Source: Caprella mutica
Taxonomy: Eukaryota > Arthropoda > Malacostraca > Amphipoda > Caprellidae
Reading direction: 5' to 3'
DNA: 64,000 bases
NCBI GenBank assembly: GCA_947561585.1
Contig: CANNZV010001156.1
Location: 113,260-177,259 of the forward strand
Shown: piece after piece, positions 1 to 11,491 of the stretch
Numbering within the stretch: the stretch's first letter is position 1
Layout: every line of letters starts with the position of its first letter
Translations under genes and position numbers: made by a program
The notes under the pieces: generated by a model
What the model saw: only the letters and a program-made list of their open reading frames with translations
What the model was told of the DNA's origin: nothing
Database searches by the model: none

Positions 1-39
1 TGGGATCTATGATTTTGAGAGCATATTGTCACAACCCTG
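1..39. mobile_element. Right end of a hAT-like element, cut by window start
   Basis: The stretch GCATATTGTCACAACCCT near positions 21-38 is nearly identical to the right terminus of the small element at 7,691-7,849. It is also close to the right ends near 34,295 and 36,516. The rest of the element lies before the window. It belongs to the GCATAT-rich hAT-like family found at three other places here. Confidence 0.6.
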
Positions 40-1687
40 TTTATGACTGTGATTGTAAGATTCGAAAAATAATAAATGATCAATATTCTTTAGGGTTTGA
101 GGTCAGTCTAAAACTTTAATTGTGTTGGTTCTGAGCCTCTTTTCAGTTCGAGAAGTGGTGTTGTTACGGGACGGGAGATTGTCCCGGCAATCTTAGTTAA
201 ATATCAAAAAACTACAACGGAACTATTCTTCGGATGAGTATGATAGGTCATTCAATATTTAAAAATTCTGGCAATAGACCTACATTTTTTTAGTGACAAG
301 TTATAACTTATATAAGATAAAGAGCAGAAACCTAACAGGAAAATATTTGTGAATTTCATTGTCACGTTGCAAAAGTTATACAGTGAGGAACTCGGTGTAG
401 ACCCCAAGCGAGTTTCTCCAATTAAAGGACAGCCATTGACTTATCATCAAAGAAAAAAACTCTTATATCGAAAAAGGTTAACTGTTTTGTAATACTGTAT
501 TTTTGCTGATCACTTTGATGTTTAGGCTCACATATTCAGCTATTTTATTTTCAAATTGGTGTACATCAGATACTAATGAGTTTTAACTAAATGTTAACAT
601 TTACATACGTAGAGAATATCCTAATGAATACTAATATTCAATATAAAGTTTTTAGATAGTAAATTGTAATTGCTATGACTTAGCTCAAGTAGTGAGAAAA
701 TAACATTTTAGTGCTGAAAATATATTATCTCTCACCGAAAGAACATACTACACCGTCACGCGCTGAAACTTGTTTCAAACTGATTGTTATTATTGTTATT
801 ATAATGTATAAAATCACTCAAATTTCAACGGGCTAGAACATAACAGGTGTTGAGTTATGGCCCTCTACGGATTCACCTGCTGTACGAACTCACCCGGTTC
901 TCCCCTATTAATTGAATAACGACGATATTGATAAAAATTATATCATAGACTCGTAGAGTAAAGAAATTTTACGACAGAAGTTGTAAAACGTTTCAACCCC
1001 CAGTTAAAATATTTAACTTTATTTCTGAATATTACTCAAAGCGTAATATTCATATTCACCTTAATTTCTGAATATTACTCAAAGCGTGACAGACCACAGA
1101 CAGACAGACAGACAAATAAAGAGAAGCAATTACTATTTATGGGGAATGATAGAAGATTGATTTGTTTTCAACCTTTGAAGAAACTGTATGAGACTGTATT
1201 TATCAAGAGGTTATTTAAGCTCAACGTTCAAGTTTTTTTTTATTTCAAGCTTTCGAATAGAATAATCTCTATTCATCATCAGAAAAAGTGTGAGAAACAC
1301 ACTTGTTCTTACTTGTGAGACACGTAGGAATAAAAGGACACTTGGTAACAAGAACGAACACTTATTAGGACTTATTGAAAATAAGATAATTTTTACATCA
1401 TAAAAACATTTAAAAATGATCAAAAAATGAATATAAAAGAGAATTTAAAGGAAGTAGATGTATAGCTTCTAATCGTGCCTCTTATAGCTTTAAGAGGTTA
1501 CAGATAGGATAGGTAAATTATTTAAGATATAAGAGGTTAAACTTATAGTTTTATTCGTATACCTCTAATATTTGTTACAGATATAGAGAAAGTAGTACTT
1601 TTCCAGGAAATAAATGTTGTCAGGAATAGATACTAACAAAATTTGTTAGCCTAATGTTATTGGGAATTGATTGATTGGTAGTTATAT
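40..1687. other. No gene seen; short repeats only
   Basis: AT-rich DNA without a convincing coding frame. A 24-bp direct repeat (core TATTACTCAAAGCGT) lies at 1,021-1,044 and 1,064-1,087, 43 bp apart. It is followed by a short CAGA run at about 1,096-1,113. No RNA gene was recognised. Confidence 0.5.
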
Positions 1688-1906
1688 GTGCGGTCAGAGC
1701 CTCCATTTACCAAGCATCTTTCAACTGAAGGTGTAATTGATAACACTTCATATAGGAAAAATTCATCTTCAATTCTTCAGTTTCCGTGCCACACTCAAGC
1801 AGTTGAGGGGCACATAAAACTAGTCACTGAGGCATCAACTTCAGTTGCTGGAACATCAGCTCGAGATAGTCTGGCAACATGTAAAATTCAATCAAGCCCA
1901 TCTTAA
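1688..1906 (+). pseudogene. Fragment of a transposon-like insect protein (FPCHTQAVE motif)
   Basis: A 72-codon open stretch encodes FPCHTQAVEGHIKLVTEAS followed by a TSARDSL segment. From memory, an FPCHTQAVE-KLVTEAS-RDGF pattern occurs near the C-terminus of a highly repeated uncharacterised insect protein family, probably carried by a transposable element. Here it starts at GTG rather than ATG and lacks the expected N-terminal domain. Divergence after the motif suggests decay. It is best read as a dead C-terminal remnant. The family link was not checked by any search. Confidence 0.45.
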
Positions 1907-2489
1907 TAACACTTGATTCTATATTAATCTAATATAGATTGTTTTCCATTCATGGGGGTGCGGATGGGGGTGGATAGGGTGGTCCTCAAAATGCATCAAA
2001 CTCCTCGAAGTGAGTTCTGGGTGATTTTATTTATGAAGGCATTTGATTTGAGGTATATTTCTATTATTAATACATTTATGGAGAAAATTAGCCAAGAGTT
2101 ACTTACATAATATATTGAATAATTATGATAAAAAAATTAAGAAAAAATGTGTTTTCTTTCGATTTTTTTCAGCGTTGTGGGGCCAATAGTAGATGTTAAT
2201 TAATATTTTATTTTTATTATATTGAAGTAGTAAGACATATAAGGATCATATTCATCACTAATACAAGTTCCTATCATAGTTTTTCATGGGTGTAACATTT
2301 TTTTGAAAAAAGGCAAAATATGTGATTTTTGGGTAATTTTTCGAATTTTCGAAGTACCGGTGCTCACCCCAAACTTTATTTTTCAAATTTTTATATTTTG
2401 CACTTATCATTTTTACATCCATTCGCAACTTTTCCGCACTATTACAATTTGAAACAAAAAAAAAGTTGAAAATCGTTCCACCCTACTAC
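1907..2489. other. No gene seen; G-rich tract
   Basis: Probably the continuation of the decayed element at 1,688-1,906. A G-rich tract lies at about 1,951-1,982. The remainder is AT-rich with no coding frame. Confidence 0.4.
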
Positions 2490-2655
2490 ACAGTCAGTAT
2501 GCTTACCCATTGATAAGAGACCTACAATTTCATTCTGCTTACCGATGGATAAGAGACCTACACAGTCAGTCTGCTTACCCATTGATAAGAGACCTACAAT
2601 TTCATTCTGCTTACCGATGGATAAGAGACCTACACAGTCAGTCTGCTTACTCATA
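2490..2655. repeat. 36-bp minisatellite organised as 72-bp dimers
   Basis: Two alternating 36-bp half-units share CTGCTTACC and GATAAGAGACCTAC. They differ at their first third (ACAGTCAGT versus AATTTCATT). Dimers begin at 2,490, 2,562 and 2,634, so the period is exactly 72 bp over about 4.6 half-units. Because 36 is divisible by 3 the minus strand stays open as 12-residue repeats, but no start context or homologue supports a gene. Confidence 0.9.
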
Positions 2656-2668
2656 AGCCAAATCGCCT

Positions 2669-2694
2669 GAAAAGTTGAACATATTCAACTTTTC
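2669..2694. other. 11-bp perfect inverted repeat (hairpin)
   Basis: GAAAAGTTGAA and TTCAACTTTTC flank a four-base loop CATA. It directly follows the 36-bp minisatellite and precedes the larger inverted repeats at 2,709-2,792. Confidence 0.75.
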
Positions 2695-2708
2695 TTGCTG
2701 CTTTTTTG

Positions 2709-2792
2709 CAAGCTGCTAGTTCACTAGCCAGCATGATGACACGGGGTGAGTTTACTAGCAGCTTGTAGCGAGTAAACTAACCTGGTGTCATC
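2709..2792. other. Two overlapping, mutually exclusive stem-loops
   Basis: Stem 1 pairs 2,735-2,756 with 2,771-2,792: 22-base arms with three mismatches and a 14-base loop, ends GATGACAC and GTGTCATC. Stem 2 pairs CAAGCTGCTAGT at 2,709-2,720 perfectly with 2,754-2,765. The arms share 2,754-2,756, and the second arm of stem 2 sits in the loop of stem 1, so both cannot form fully together. It may be a compact MITE end or a structured RNA. No function is claimed. Confidence 0.7.
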
Positions 2793-3103
2793 GAGACTTA
2801 AATCTCTTCAGCTTACCCTAAAAAAGTAGATTTCTCTCAAATTACCATAAATTTTAACTATAATGAATTACACTACTCAGTGTAAATGGTACTTGTGATT
2901 ATACGTTTAGAGTTAATCGATAATTAATCTTAAATAAATTACATTTAGCCGACTCTGGAACTATGCTATACCACAGGTGTGTAAGAATAAAACCATTTAT
3001 GTTATTACACCATTGATTTCATCTAGAACTATTAAGGAGGTTCAACTCACTTACCAGTACTTACCGCTGGAGTACCCTCTCAGTCCAATTACGGAGGGAG
3101 ACT

Positions 3104-3200
3104 GAAAAGTTGCCTCATCAAAAGGTACTGTATACAGACAGCTATTTGTAAGCTCCTCCCATTTGCGTGGTTCATCTCATCTGATAAGATCTGAATACGA
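3104..3200 (-). promoter_or_regulatory. Relic of the RING-family 5' block without its gene
   Basis: The run from GCTATTTGTAAGCTCC through CTGATAAGATCTG (3,141-3,192) matches the block upstream of the RING genes at 14,681-14,745 and 25,408-25,475. The preceding sequence (GGGAGACTGAAAA, then a TCATCAAAAG segment) resembles their 5' untranslated regions. No RING coding sequence is present next to it. It probably marks a former family member whose coding part was lost, or a mobile piece carrying the same block. Confidence 0.5.
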
Positions 3201-3202
3201 AA

Positions 3203-3410
3203 TTTTTACTACCGAGTAAAATACATAATATTACTACAGAGTAAAACACAAAATTTTATTACAGAAATGCATACAAAATTTTATTGCCGAGAAAAATACA
3301 CAATTTTACTACAGAGTAAATACACAAAAATACGAAAACTTTTACTACCGAGTGAAATTCAGAATTCTTACTGCGGATTTAAATTCAGAATTTAACCTCT
3401 TGGTGGAATA
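3203..3410. repeat. Degenerate tandem repeat (ATTTTACTACAGAGTAAA)
   Basis: About eight imperfect units of roughly 20-26 bp are built on ATTTTACTACAGAGTAAA. They continue directly from the relic 5' block. The same array occurs at 9,098-9,345. Confidence 0.7.
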
Positions 3411-3704
3411 TTAAATTTTACTAAAAGGGCTATTCAGAGTCAATTAATTTCCATACATTTTCAGGTTCTTCTTCACATTTGATATGAGTATAATCTGACC
3501 TATCTGCAATTCTCCGTATGTAAAACTTAAGTGTGTATTCTAATCAAATATTATGGAGATAACAATCTCTCTATTTGTAGGGAGATCGAATATTTGCGTG
3601 ACCTGTTAGAATTTGTAGGGTAAAGCGTACTTTCTTTCGGGTTGATGACAATAATCTTTGACTTCCTCTTTTTCTTATCTATAAGAAAATTGTTCAATAC
3701 ACGT

Positions 3705-3767
3705 ACTATAGAAACCACGTGGGTGACTATAGAAACCACGTGGGTGACTATAGAAACCACGTGGGTG
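3705..3767. repeat. 21-bp tandem repeat, three units, each with a CACGTG E-box
   Basis: Units start at 3,705, 3,726 and 3,747. Each holds the palindrome CCACGTGG within ACTATAGAAACCACGTGGG. The equivalent place in the other copy (9,645-9,690) has only two degenerate units. CACGTG recurs downstream near 4,285 and 4,487. Confidence 0.85.
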
Positions 3768-4500
3768 ACTATAAGCACATAACTACAAATAAAACATCGG
3801 TTAGTTAACACGAGGTGATAGACATTATAATTACTTGTACAGTACCTGTTGTTCATTCATTGAGTGTTCAATTAATATAATGGGTTAAAGATTATATTCA
3901 AATGCATACATATATTCAATTTATCAAAAATTATATTTTTTACTCTTTAAAATCAAAACTCTTATATTTTCAATTAATAATTTTCGTGTGACCCCCGTAG
4001 TAATGATACTGCAGCAAATTATTAGTTTTCCTTTCCTATTACTGTTTCTTTGATTTTTCTCTTATTTACACCAACTTCATGAAGCGCTGTTGATAAAATG
4101 ACTGTTTAACCCATTTTATGACACACGGACGGACGGACAGTCGGACGCCGCTCTTATTATAGTATAGATATATTATTATTATATTATATACTTATTAGCC
4201 ACACAATGTTATTTAAGTAGCCTAATTATAAAAATATTCAATTGTTATTCAAAGTTCATTTCTATACCAATGAACATTTAAAATCACGTGGTGGTGGAAA
4301 CTCTTGAAAATGATATCTAATTAATTAAGTAGAAAATACTTATTCAATTCCTTCTCTTTTACTGTGATATGTTATATATTATATAACATCAGTTCTACAG
4401 TTTTAAATTTCCAGAGAGATATATAATTTCAGCGTGAATGGGTCCTTTGACACTTTTACTTGGTTTGCGTCAAACCGGATGCCAAGCACGTGGTGGCATA

Positions 4501-5078
4501 TATTGAAAATATATACAGTAGGTATACTAAGAACAATACAGAGGTAGGTAGGAACTATTTCGAAAAAAAAAATAACTTTTATGGTAGGAAATGCATGTAT
4601 ACTCAAAGAGATAAAAAATTTACACATTAAATTAATCACATGATTAATAGATTATATGAAGATGTATCAATGTATTGTTTTTAAAATGCATTTAATCACT
4701 TGAATACAGTTTCACTCAATGAAGTACATACAAGATAAAAAGAATTCAATACTAGAAAGCTGGCATCATGGAAACAAAGCTTGTTTAACACGCACAGTTT
4801 GACAATGTGGTCCCGGTAACATATTGATGTGCTCATTTTTAACCAATAGTACATCACAGCTTAATTATTATTAATAAGCAGAAAATGACAATATCAGATG
4901 TAGGACAAGTTCTGAGATATCGGACGGTTTCACATTTTCAATCAAATAAGAAATAATATATAATAATCATTATTAATCTCGTAATTTAAATTGGTATCCA
5001 TTATATCAACAGGTATCATGGATACCAATTAAAATGAGTTAAGAAATAATTATTATATTTTTTTAATATGATCCTAAA
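4501..5078. other. No gene seen; 11-bp inverted repeat
   Basis: AT-rich DNA. AATTGGTATCC (4,989-4,999) and GGATACCAATT (5,020-5,030) form an inverted repeat with a 20-base loop. A weaker relative lies near 30,704-30,725 inside another transposon, so this may be a short MITE. Confidence 0.4.
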
Positions 5079-7405
5079 TGATATTACAGGTGTAGATAAA
5101 TGTTATTACAGGTGTAAATAAATGATATTACAGGTGTAGATAAATGATATTACAGATGTAAATAAATGATATTACAGGTGTAGATAAATGATACTACAGG
5201 TGTAAATAAATGTTATTACATGTGTAGATAAATGATATTACAGGTGTAAATAAATGATATTACAGGTGTAAATAAATGATATTACAGATGTAAATAAATG
5301 ATATTACAGGCTTAGATAAATTATATTACAAGTGTAAATGGATGATATTACAGGTGTAAATAAATAATATTACAGGTGTAAATAAATGTTATTACAGGTG
5401 TAAATAAATGATATTACAAGTGTAAATAAATGATATTACAGGTGTAAATAAATGATATTAAAGGTGTAAATAAATGTTATTACAGGTGTAAATAAATGAT
5501 ATTACAGGTGTAAATAAATGATATTACAGGTGTAAATAAATGATATTACAGGTTTAGATAAATGATATTACAAGTGTAAATAAATGATATTACAAGTGTA
5601 AATAAATGATATTACAGGTGTAAATAAATGATATTACAGGTGTAAATAAATGTTATTACAGGTGCAAATAAATGATATTACAGGTGTAGATAAATGATAT
5701 TACAGATGTAAATAAATGATATCACAGGTGTAAATAAATGTTATTGCAGGTGTAAATAAATGATATTACAGGTGTAAATAAATGATATTACAGGTGTAAA
5801 TAAATGATATTACAGGTGTAGATAAATGATATTACAGGTGTAAATAAATGATATTACAGGTTTAGATAAATGATATTACAAGTGTAAATAAATGATATTA
5901 CAGGTGTAAATAAATGATATTACAGGTGTAAATAAATGTTATAACAGGTGTAAATAAATGATATTACAGGTGTAAATAAAAGTTATTACAGGTGTAAATA
6001 AATGATATTACAGGTGTAAATAAATGTTATTACAGGTGATATTACAGATGTAAATAAATGATATTACAGGTGTAAATAAATGTTATTACAGGTATAAATA
6101 AATGATATTACAGGTGTAAATAAATGATATTACAGGTGTAAATAAATGATAATACAGGTGTAAATAAATGATATTACAGGTGTAGATAAATGATATTACA
6201 GGTGTAAATAAATGTTATTACCGGTATAAATTAATGATATTACAGGTGTAAATAAATTATATTACAGATGTAAATAAATGATATTACAGGTGTAGATAAA
6301 TGATATTACAGGTGTAAATAAATGTTATTACCGGTATAAATTAATGATATTACAGGTGTAAATAAAATATATTACAGATGTAAATAAATGATATTACAGG
6401 TGTAGATAAATGATATTACAGGTGTAAATAAATGATATTATAGATGTAAATAAATGATATTACAGGTGTAAATAAATGTTATTACAGGTGTAAATAAATG
6501 TTATTACAGATGTAAATAAATGATATTACAGGTGTAGATAAATGATATTACAGTTGTAAATAAATGATATTACAGATGTAAATAAATGATAATACAGGTG
6601 TAAATAAATGATATTACAGGTGTAGATAAATGATATTACAGGTGTAGATAAATGATATTACAGGTGTAAATAAATTATTTTACAGGTGTAGATAAATGAT
6701 ATTACAGATGTAAATAAATGATATTACAGCTGTAAATAAATGTTATTACAGGTGTAAATAACTGATATTACAAGTGTAAATAAATTTAATGACAGGTGTA
6801 AATAAATTTAATTTCAGGTGTAAATAAATGTTATTACAGGTGTAAATATATATGTTATTATAGGTGTGAATAAATGTTATTATATGTGTAAATAAATGTT
6901 ATTACAGGTGTAAATAAATGTGTACAGGTGTGAATAAATTTTATTACAGGTGTAAATAAATGTACAGGTGTAAATAAATGTTATTACAGGTGTAAATAAA
7001 TGTACAGGTGTGATTAAATGTTATTACAGATGTAAGTGAATGTACAGGTGTAAATAATTGTTTTTAAAGGTGTAAATATATATACAGGTGTAAATAAATG
7101 ATATTACAGGTGTAAATAAAAGTTATTACAGGTGTAGAGTAAATGTACAGGTGTAAATAAATGTTTTTACAGGTGTAAATAAATGTACAGGTGTAAATAA
7201 ATGATATTACAGGTGTAAATAAATGTTATTACAGGTGTAAATAACTGTACAGGTGTCAATAAATGTTATTGCAGGTGTAAATAACTGTACAGGTGTCAAT
7301 AAATGTTATTACAGGTGTAAATAACTGTACAGGTGTCAATAAATGTTTTGACAGGTGTAAATAACTGCACAGGTGTAAATAAATGTTATTACAGGTGTAA
7401 ATAAA
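5079..7405. repeat. 22-bp minisatellite, about 105 units, 2.3 kb
   Basis: The array is built from a 22-bp unit with core TTACAGGTGTAAATAAATG. Recurrent variants are GATATT/GTTATT, GTAAAT/GTAGAT and CAGGTG/CAGATG/CAAGTG. After about 6,900 many units lose four bases (TGTACAGGTGTAAATAAA) and alternate with full units, forming a roughly 40-bp composite period. TAA and TGA occur in each unit and 22 is not a multiple of 3, so no long frame exists. Confidence 0.97.
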
Positions 7406-7690
7406 GCATCATATTTATATTTGCAGATAACTATAGGTTTTTACTCAGCTTCATTCTAGTCATCTTAAAAAAAATTATTTCTAATACGTAATCAATAATT
7501 AGTTATTATTTAATGTAAAATTCTCTAATTTAAAAATTACTTATTTATAATATTATTATATAACATTGATATACCGAAATAGTTCCATTACTGTATTTAT
7601 TCATATATATTTTAAGATAAATATATATTTTCAAGTTTACTTACCGTCTATTAAATAGTTAAATAAGTATAATTTCAATATGAGTTATGT
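7406..7690. other. AT-rich spacer, nothing recognised
   Basis: AT-rich sequence between the minisatellite and the hAT-like MITE. No coding frame or structured element was seen. Confidence 0.4.
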
Positions 7691-7849
7691 TAGGGTTGAG
7701 ACAATATGCTTTTAAAATAATAATCATATAAATATCATAGTCGGAAAGATTAAAACACCATTGGATCGTTCTAAGCCAGCGGAATATGTTTTTCTATTCC
7801 ATTCCATTTCGATTCTCTACGATTTTGAAAGCATATTGTCACAACCCCA
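7691..7849. mobile_element. 159-bp hAT-like MITE
   Basis: The termini TAGGGTTGAGACAATATGC and GCATATTGTCACAACCCCA are inverted repeats. They match the ends of the hAT-type element at 32,059-34,295. The interior is about 115 bp and non-coding. A clean 8-bp target duplication is not visible here. The right end is nearly identical to the sequence at the start of the window. Confidence 0.75.
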
Positions 7850-8096
7850 GACTTATAATACGTACTTATGCTGAATCAAAATTCAATTTCTGTCGTAAGT
7901 TTCACGTGTTGTCACTTGAACTGAAATTAAATTATTGTAATTCGCTATCACAAAGTAAGTAGAAATAATATCTATAAAATGTGTGTATTTTATTTCCATG
8001 TATTTTTTTCAGTGTAAATGTATTAATTCACCTATAATCAGGAAAATATTTTAGTTTTTTTTCACGAAAGATTGAAAAATATTTGCATTACGATTA

Positions 8097-8412
8097 GGGG
8101 AAAGACCAAGTTATCGGACTGTTCCATATTGCCGATCTTATATAGTAAAATACCTTTATCATTAAGTTAAATAATAATTTAAAAATATATCTTTTTTCGA
8201 ACCATCTGATAATTCGGAACTTACTTTAATCGAAATGACATTAATTTCTACTATGACGTACACAATATATATATAAAATAGGCACATGTAATATTTGTTG
8301 GCCAATTTTATAAAAATAATATATAATAATAATTATTTAACTTCCTGAGGCATGTCTTATATTATACTGTATGACCGATAATGTGGAACTGTCCGATAAA
8401 TTGGAACTGCCC
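8097..8412. mobile_element. MITE with about 30-bp terminal inverted repeats
   Basis: The left end (8,106-8,136, with TTATCGGACTGTTCCA) is the inverse of the right end (8,374-8,404, with TGGAACTGTCCGATAA) with few mismatches. Outer ends are GGGG and GCCC. The interior is AT-rich and non-coding. Superfamily was not determined because the target duplication is unclear. Confidence 0.75.
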
Positions 8413-8689
8413 AAATCAAAATTTGAATAATTTTTACCCTGAAGTAAAGAAACTGGATTGTGTTGCGGTTCGTGAGATGGAATAATTAATCCTAATATTG
8501 GAAGTATCAATATTTAATTCTTATAAATCACTTTTTCTATTTGGTTAACAATTTCTTGTTAATTATATTATATACATGCATGTATCCTGTATATATTATA
8601 AAGAGTCACAGTTAAAATTTCTTTGGTTATACAGACTAAAAATTTCTACACAATTAAATTGCTTCAAATAGCCTCATCTGGATAATAAT

Positions 8690-8812
8690 ATTGATTATTG
8701 TAGTCACCGTGAAATAATCACCACATAAATTGTCTCCTTTTACCATGTCTACGAACGGTAATAACATCGAGACATGTCTCACAATTATTAACACATTTAT
8801 AAAATCAGGGCT
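8690..8812 (-). mobile_element. Diverged fragment of the CAGGC-ended element family
   Basis: Read on the minus strand this resembles 30,480-30,540 (CCGTTCGTAGACAT followed by GAGACAATTT and GTGATTATTTCA) and 35,280-35,370. It is a decayed inverted fragment of the TA-flanked family whose best copy is at 30,415-31,647. The short minus-strand ORF across it is not regarded as a gene. Confidence 0.55.
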
Positions 8813-9039
8813 TGCCGTTGTTAATTTAATTAACTTTTCATTATCCAAGTAATTACAGCGTTAATAAAAATAATTAACAACGAAACTAATTCAAAATATC
8901 GCACAATCACAGATTCAATCAAAACGTTCACTGCAGTTCATCCAACATGAACAACCACCTCGCACTGTGGACACTTAAAGAATGGGAGACTGAAAATGTG
9001 TTCGACCGTCTGCCTCATCAAAAGAACTGTAAACAGACA

Positions 9040-9100
9040 GCTATTCGTAAGCTCCTCCCATTTCCGTGGTTCATCTCATCTGATAAGATCTGAATACGAA
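9040..9100 (-). promoter_or_regulatory. Second relic of the RING-family 5' block
   Basis: GCTATTCGTAAGCTCCTCCC followed by CATTTCCGTGGT and CTGATAAGATCTG matches the upstream block of the RING genes more closely than the 3.1-kb copy does. The short tract before it (GACTGAAAATG, CGTCTGCCTCATCAAAAG) resembles the leader of locus C at about 29,955-30,010. No RING coding sequence follows. Confidence 0.5.
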
Positions 9101-9345
9101 AAATTTTACTAGCGAGTAAGATACATAATATTACTACAGAGTAAAACACAAAATTTTATTACAGAAATGCATACACAATTTTACTGCCGAGAAAAATACA
9201 CAATTTTATTACAGAGTAAATACACAATTTTACTACAGAGTATATGCACAATTTTACTACAGAGTAAATACGAAAACTTTTACTACCGAGTGAAATTCAG
9301 AATTCTTACTGCAGATTTAAATTCAGAATTTAACTTCTTGGTGGA
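9098..9345. repeat. Degenerate tandem repeat, second copy
   Basis: Units around ATTTTACTACAGAGTAAATA are repeated, with more units and less decay than at 3,203-3,410. The small plus-strand frame through it is only a repeat reading frame. Confidence 0.7.
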
Positions 9346-10075
9346 ATATTAAATTTCACTAAAAGGGCTTTTCAGAGTCATTTAATTTTCATACATTTTC
9401 AGGTTCTTCTTCACATTTGATATGAGTATAATCTGACCTATCCGCAATTCTCCGTATGTAAAACTTAAGTGTGTATTCTAATTAAATATTATGGAGATAA
9501 CAATCTCTCTATTTGTAGGGAGATCGAATATTTCCGTGACCCGTTAGAATTTGTAGGGTAAAGCGTACTTTCTTTCGGGTTGATGACAATAGTCTTTGAC
9601 TTCCTCTTTTTCTTATCTATAAGAAAATAGTTCAATACACGTACTATAGAAACCACGTGTTGACTATAAAAACCACGTGGGTGACTATAAGCACATATCT
9701 ACTAATAAAAACACCAGATAGTTAACACGAGGTGATAGACATTATATTATATAATCATTATTATATTATATACTTATTAGCCACACAATGTTTTTTAAGT
9801 AGCCTAATTATAAAAATATTTAATTGTTATTCAAAGTTCATTTCTATACCAATGAACATTTAAAATCACGTGGTGGTGGGAACTCTTGTAAATTATCTCT
9901 AATTAATTACGTAGAAAATACTTATTCAATTTCATCTCTTTTACTGTGATATGTTATATAACATCAGTTCTACTGTTTTAAATTTTCAGAGAGATATATA
10001 ATTTTAGCATGGATGGGTCCTTTGACACTTTTACTTGGTTTGCGTCAAACCGGATGCTAAGCACGTGGTGGATAT

Positions 10076-11491
10076 AGTTGTATTGAATTTTATTTCACTA
10101 TGATACATGGTAATTTTTAAAATTAATTTATACAACACCAAATTCTTATATGAATTCATATATTTTCATTACGCATAATATCTGGTTCTTGAAGTTACAG
10201 GATGTAGATTTCGATGTTAAGCCTAACTATACCATTCCCAACCAGTTCACTATAGTCCACCACAATCTTCATTGTTTTTCCAGTCCAAACCTCATGCATG
10301 ATATGCCAAAAAGAAGTCGGCGACAATTTCTGGTCTATTTTCGTACATAAGAATCATTTACTTTGCGACTAGCTTTATCATTATTTCTAGAACTCTAACA
10401 GCTTATTTTCCTTATCTCCATTCTTCTTTTCTTTCATTTATCTTTTGTCGATCTATTTACTGTAACTGGTTTGTAATTCCCTTCTCTTTATTTCACTTCC
10501 ACAACTGCGTAATAACTGAATTCTAGAACATTTCAGAATTTGAGGTTCTCCTCTAAGAATAAGTAGATGGAATGTGGTTGTCTGAAACTACAGACAGATA
10601 TAGATAATGATTTTGGTGAGCTTGAATTTACTATTTTACTACTTATGTAGGTAATTTATTTTTTTATAAATTTCTACCGGCGTGTGCATCATTTACATAT
10701 AAAAAATAACTTACGGTAATCATTATCTGTACTAACCTAACCTCATACATTTAAAATTGGATGCAACTATTATATTGTAAATTGAATAATTTAGGTACCA
10801 ATATTTATTTAGTGTATATGCAAGTTTAAATGTGGTCTGAATTATTGAGGGTTCCATTTCTGATCGGTCAGAAGAGTCGAAGTTCATTCTTTTATTTCGT
10901 GTACCTAATTTATCAGAGTGTTGGGCCTAGAAGGCTCATATCTGACAATAACCATACTTTAACTAATTATACAATTTGTTTATTAGTCAATTATTTACAC
11001 GAGATGACACATTACTGCTTTTATACCCTTCAGTAATTAGTTAATTACTGGAGATACCGTTGAAACTATTGTAATAAGTCAATTAATTATTAAGATTTTT
11101 CAGATATCAATTAATATTAATGATAATTGAATATGTTTCATATAGTTATTCATTTGTGATTTTACTACACAATATAGTTAGTCTTCTTAAATATTTTATT
11201 TGAGGTAAATTATTCATTAGTTTCAGATTCTTTATGATACAGGATTCAAAACTAGGCCTAAAAGAGCAGTTTGTATATTTTTGGTTTAATACATACAATA
11301 ACATATTATTGAAATAGTTAATTTTCATATTCATTTATGATATATACGTTCTTCAAGTAAATCAAATGCAAAGGTATACATTTCTGATCGGAATAATAAT
11401 TATATTTCTTAATCAGTTTCGTACAATTATATAAAGAGTAAATTATTTCCACTTCATATATTCTAGTTTTTAAATGTATTTCACTATTTAA
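10076..11491. other. No gene seen
   Basis: AT-rich DNA with several 60-70-codon open stretches (for example 10,150-10,350 and 10,830-11,036) that resemble no protein I know. No repeats or RNA genes were recognised. Confidence 0.4.

Larger units (their letters stand above)
3104..4500. repeat. Copy 1 of a 1.1-1.4 kb dispersed direct repeat
   Basis: This stretch matches 9,004-10,075 in order and orientation, from GACTGAAAA to the GCACGTGGTGG motif. Copy 1 has about 0.35 kb extra near 3,810-4,170. The pair brackets the 22-bp minisatellite at 5,079-7,405. No coding capacity was recognised. Confidence 0.75.
9004..10075. repeat. Copy 2 of the 1.1-1.4 kb dispersed direct repeat
   Basis: It matches 3,104-4,500 in order and orientation, including the relic 5' block, the ACAGAGTAAA array, the E-box repeat and the GTTTGCGTCAAACCGGATGC segment near its end. 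It lies on the far side of the 22-bp minisatellite. Copy 2 lacks about 0.35 kb present in copy 1. Confidence 0.75.

Noticed and set aside
2442..2654. Minus-strand frame with 12-residue repeats
   Set aside because: It is a direct consequence of the 36-bp minisatellite, whose length is a multiple of 3.
3551..3856. 101-codon minus-strand frame with THVVSIV repeats
   Set aside because: The repeats come from the 21-bp E-box array, and the frame is not kept in the 9.6-kb copy.
5079..7405. Possible CRISPR array or telomeric/centromeric satellite
   Set aside because: Units are contiguous with no spacers, and the unit does not resemble the insect telomere repeat TTAGG. A satellite role cannot be judged from one array.
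8945..8990. Minus-strand FKCPQCEVVVHVG, resembling a zinc-finger end of a transposase
   Set aside because: Only about 13 residues before a stop and no supporting sequence around it.
9167..9352. Plus-strand frame with TILLQSK repeats
   Set aside because: Tandem repeat reading frame; not open in the equivalent copy at 3.2-3.4 kb.
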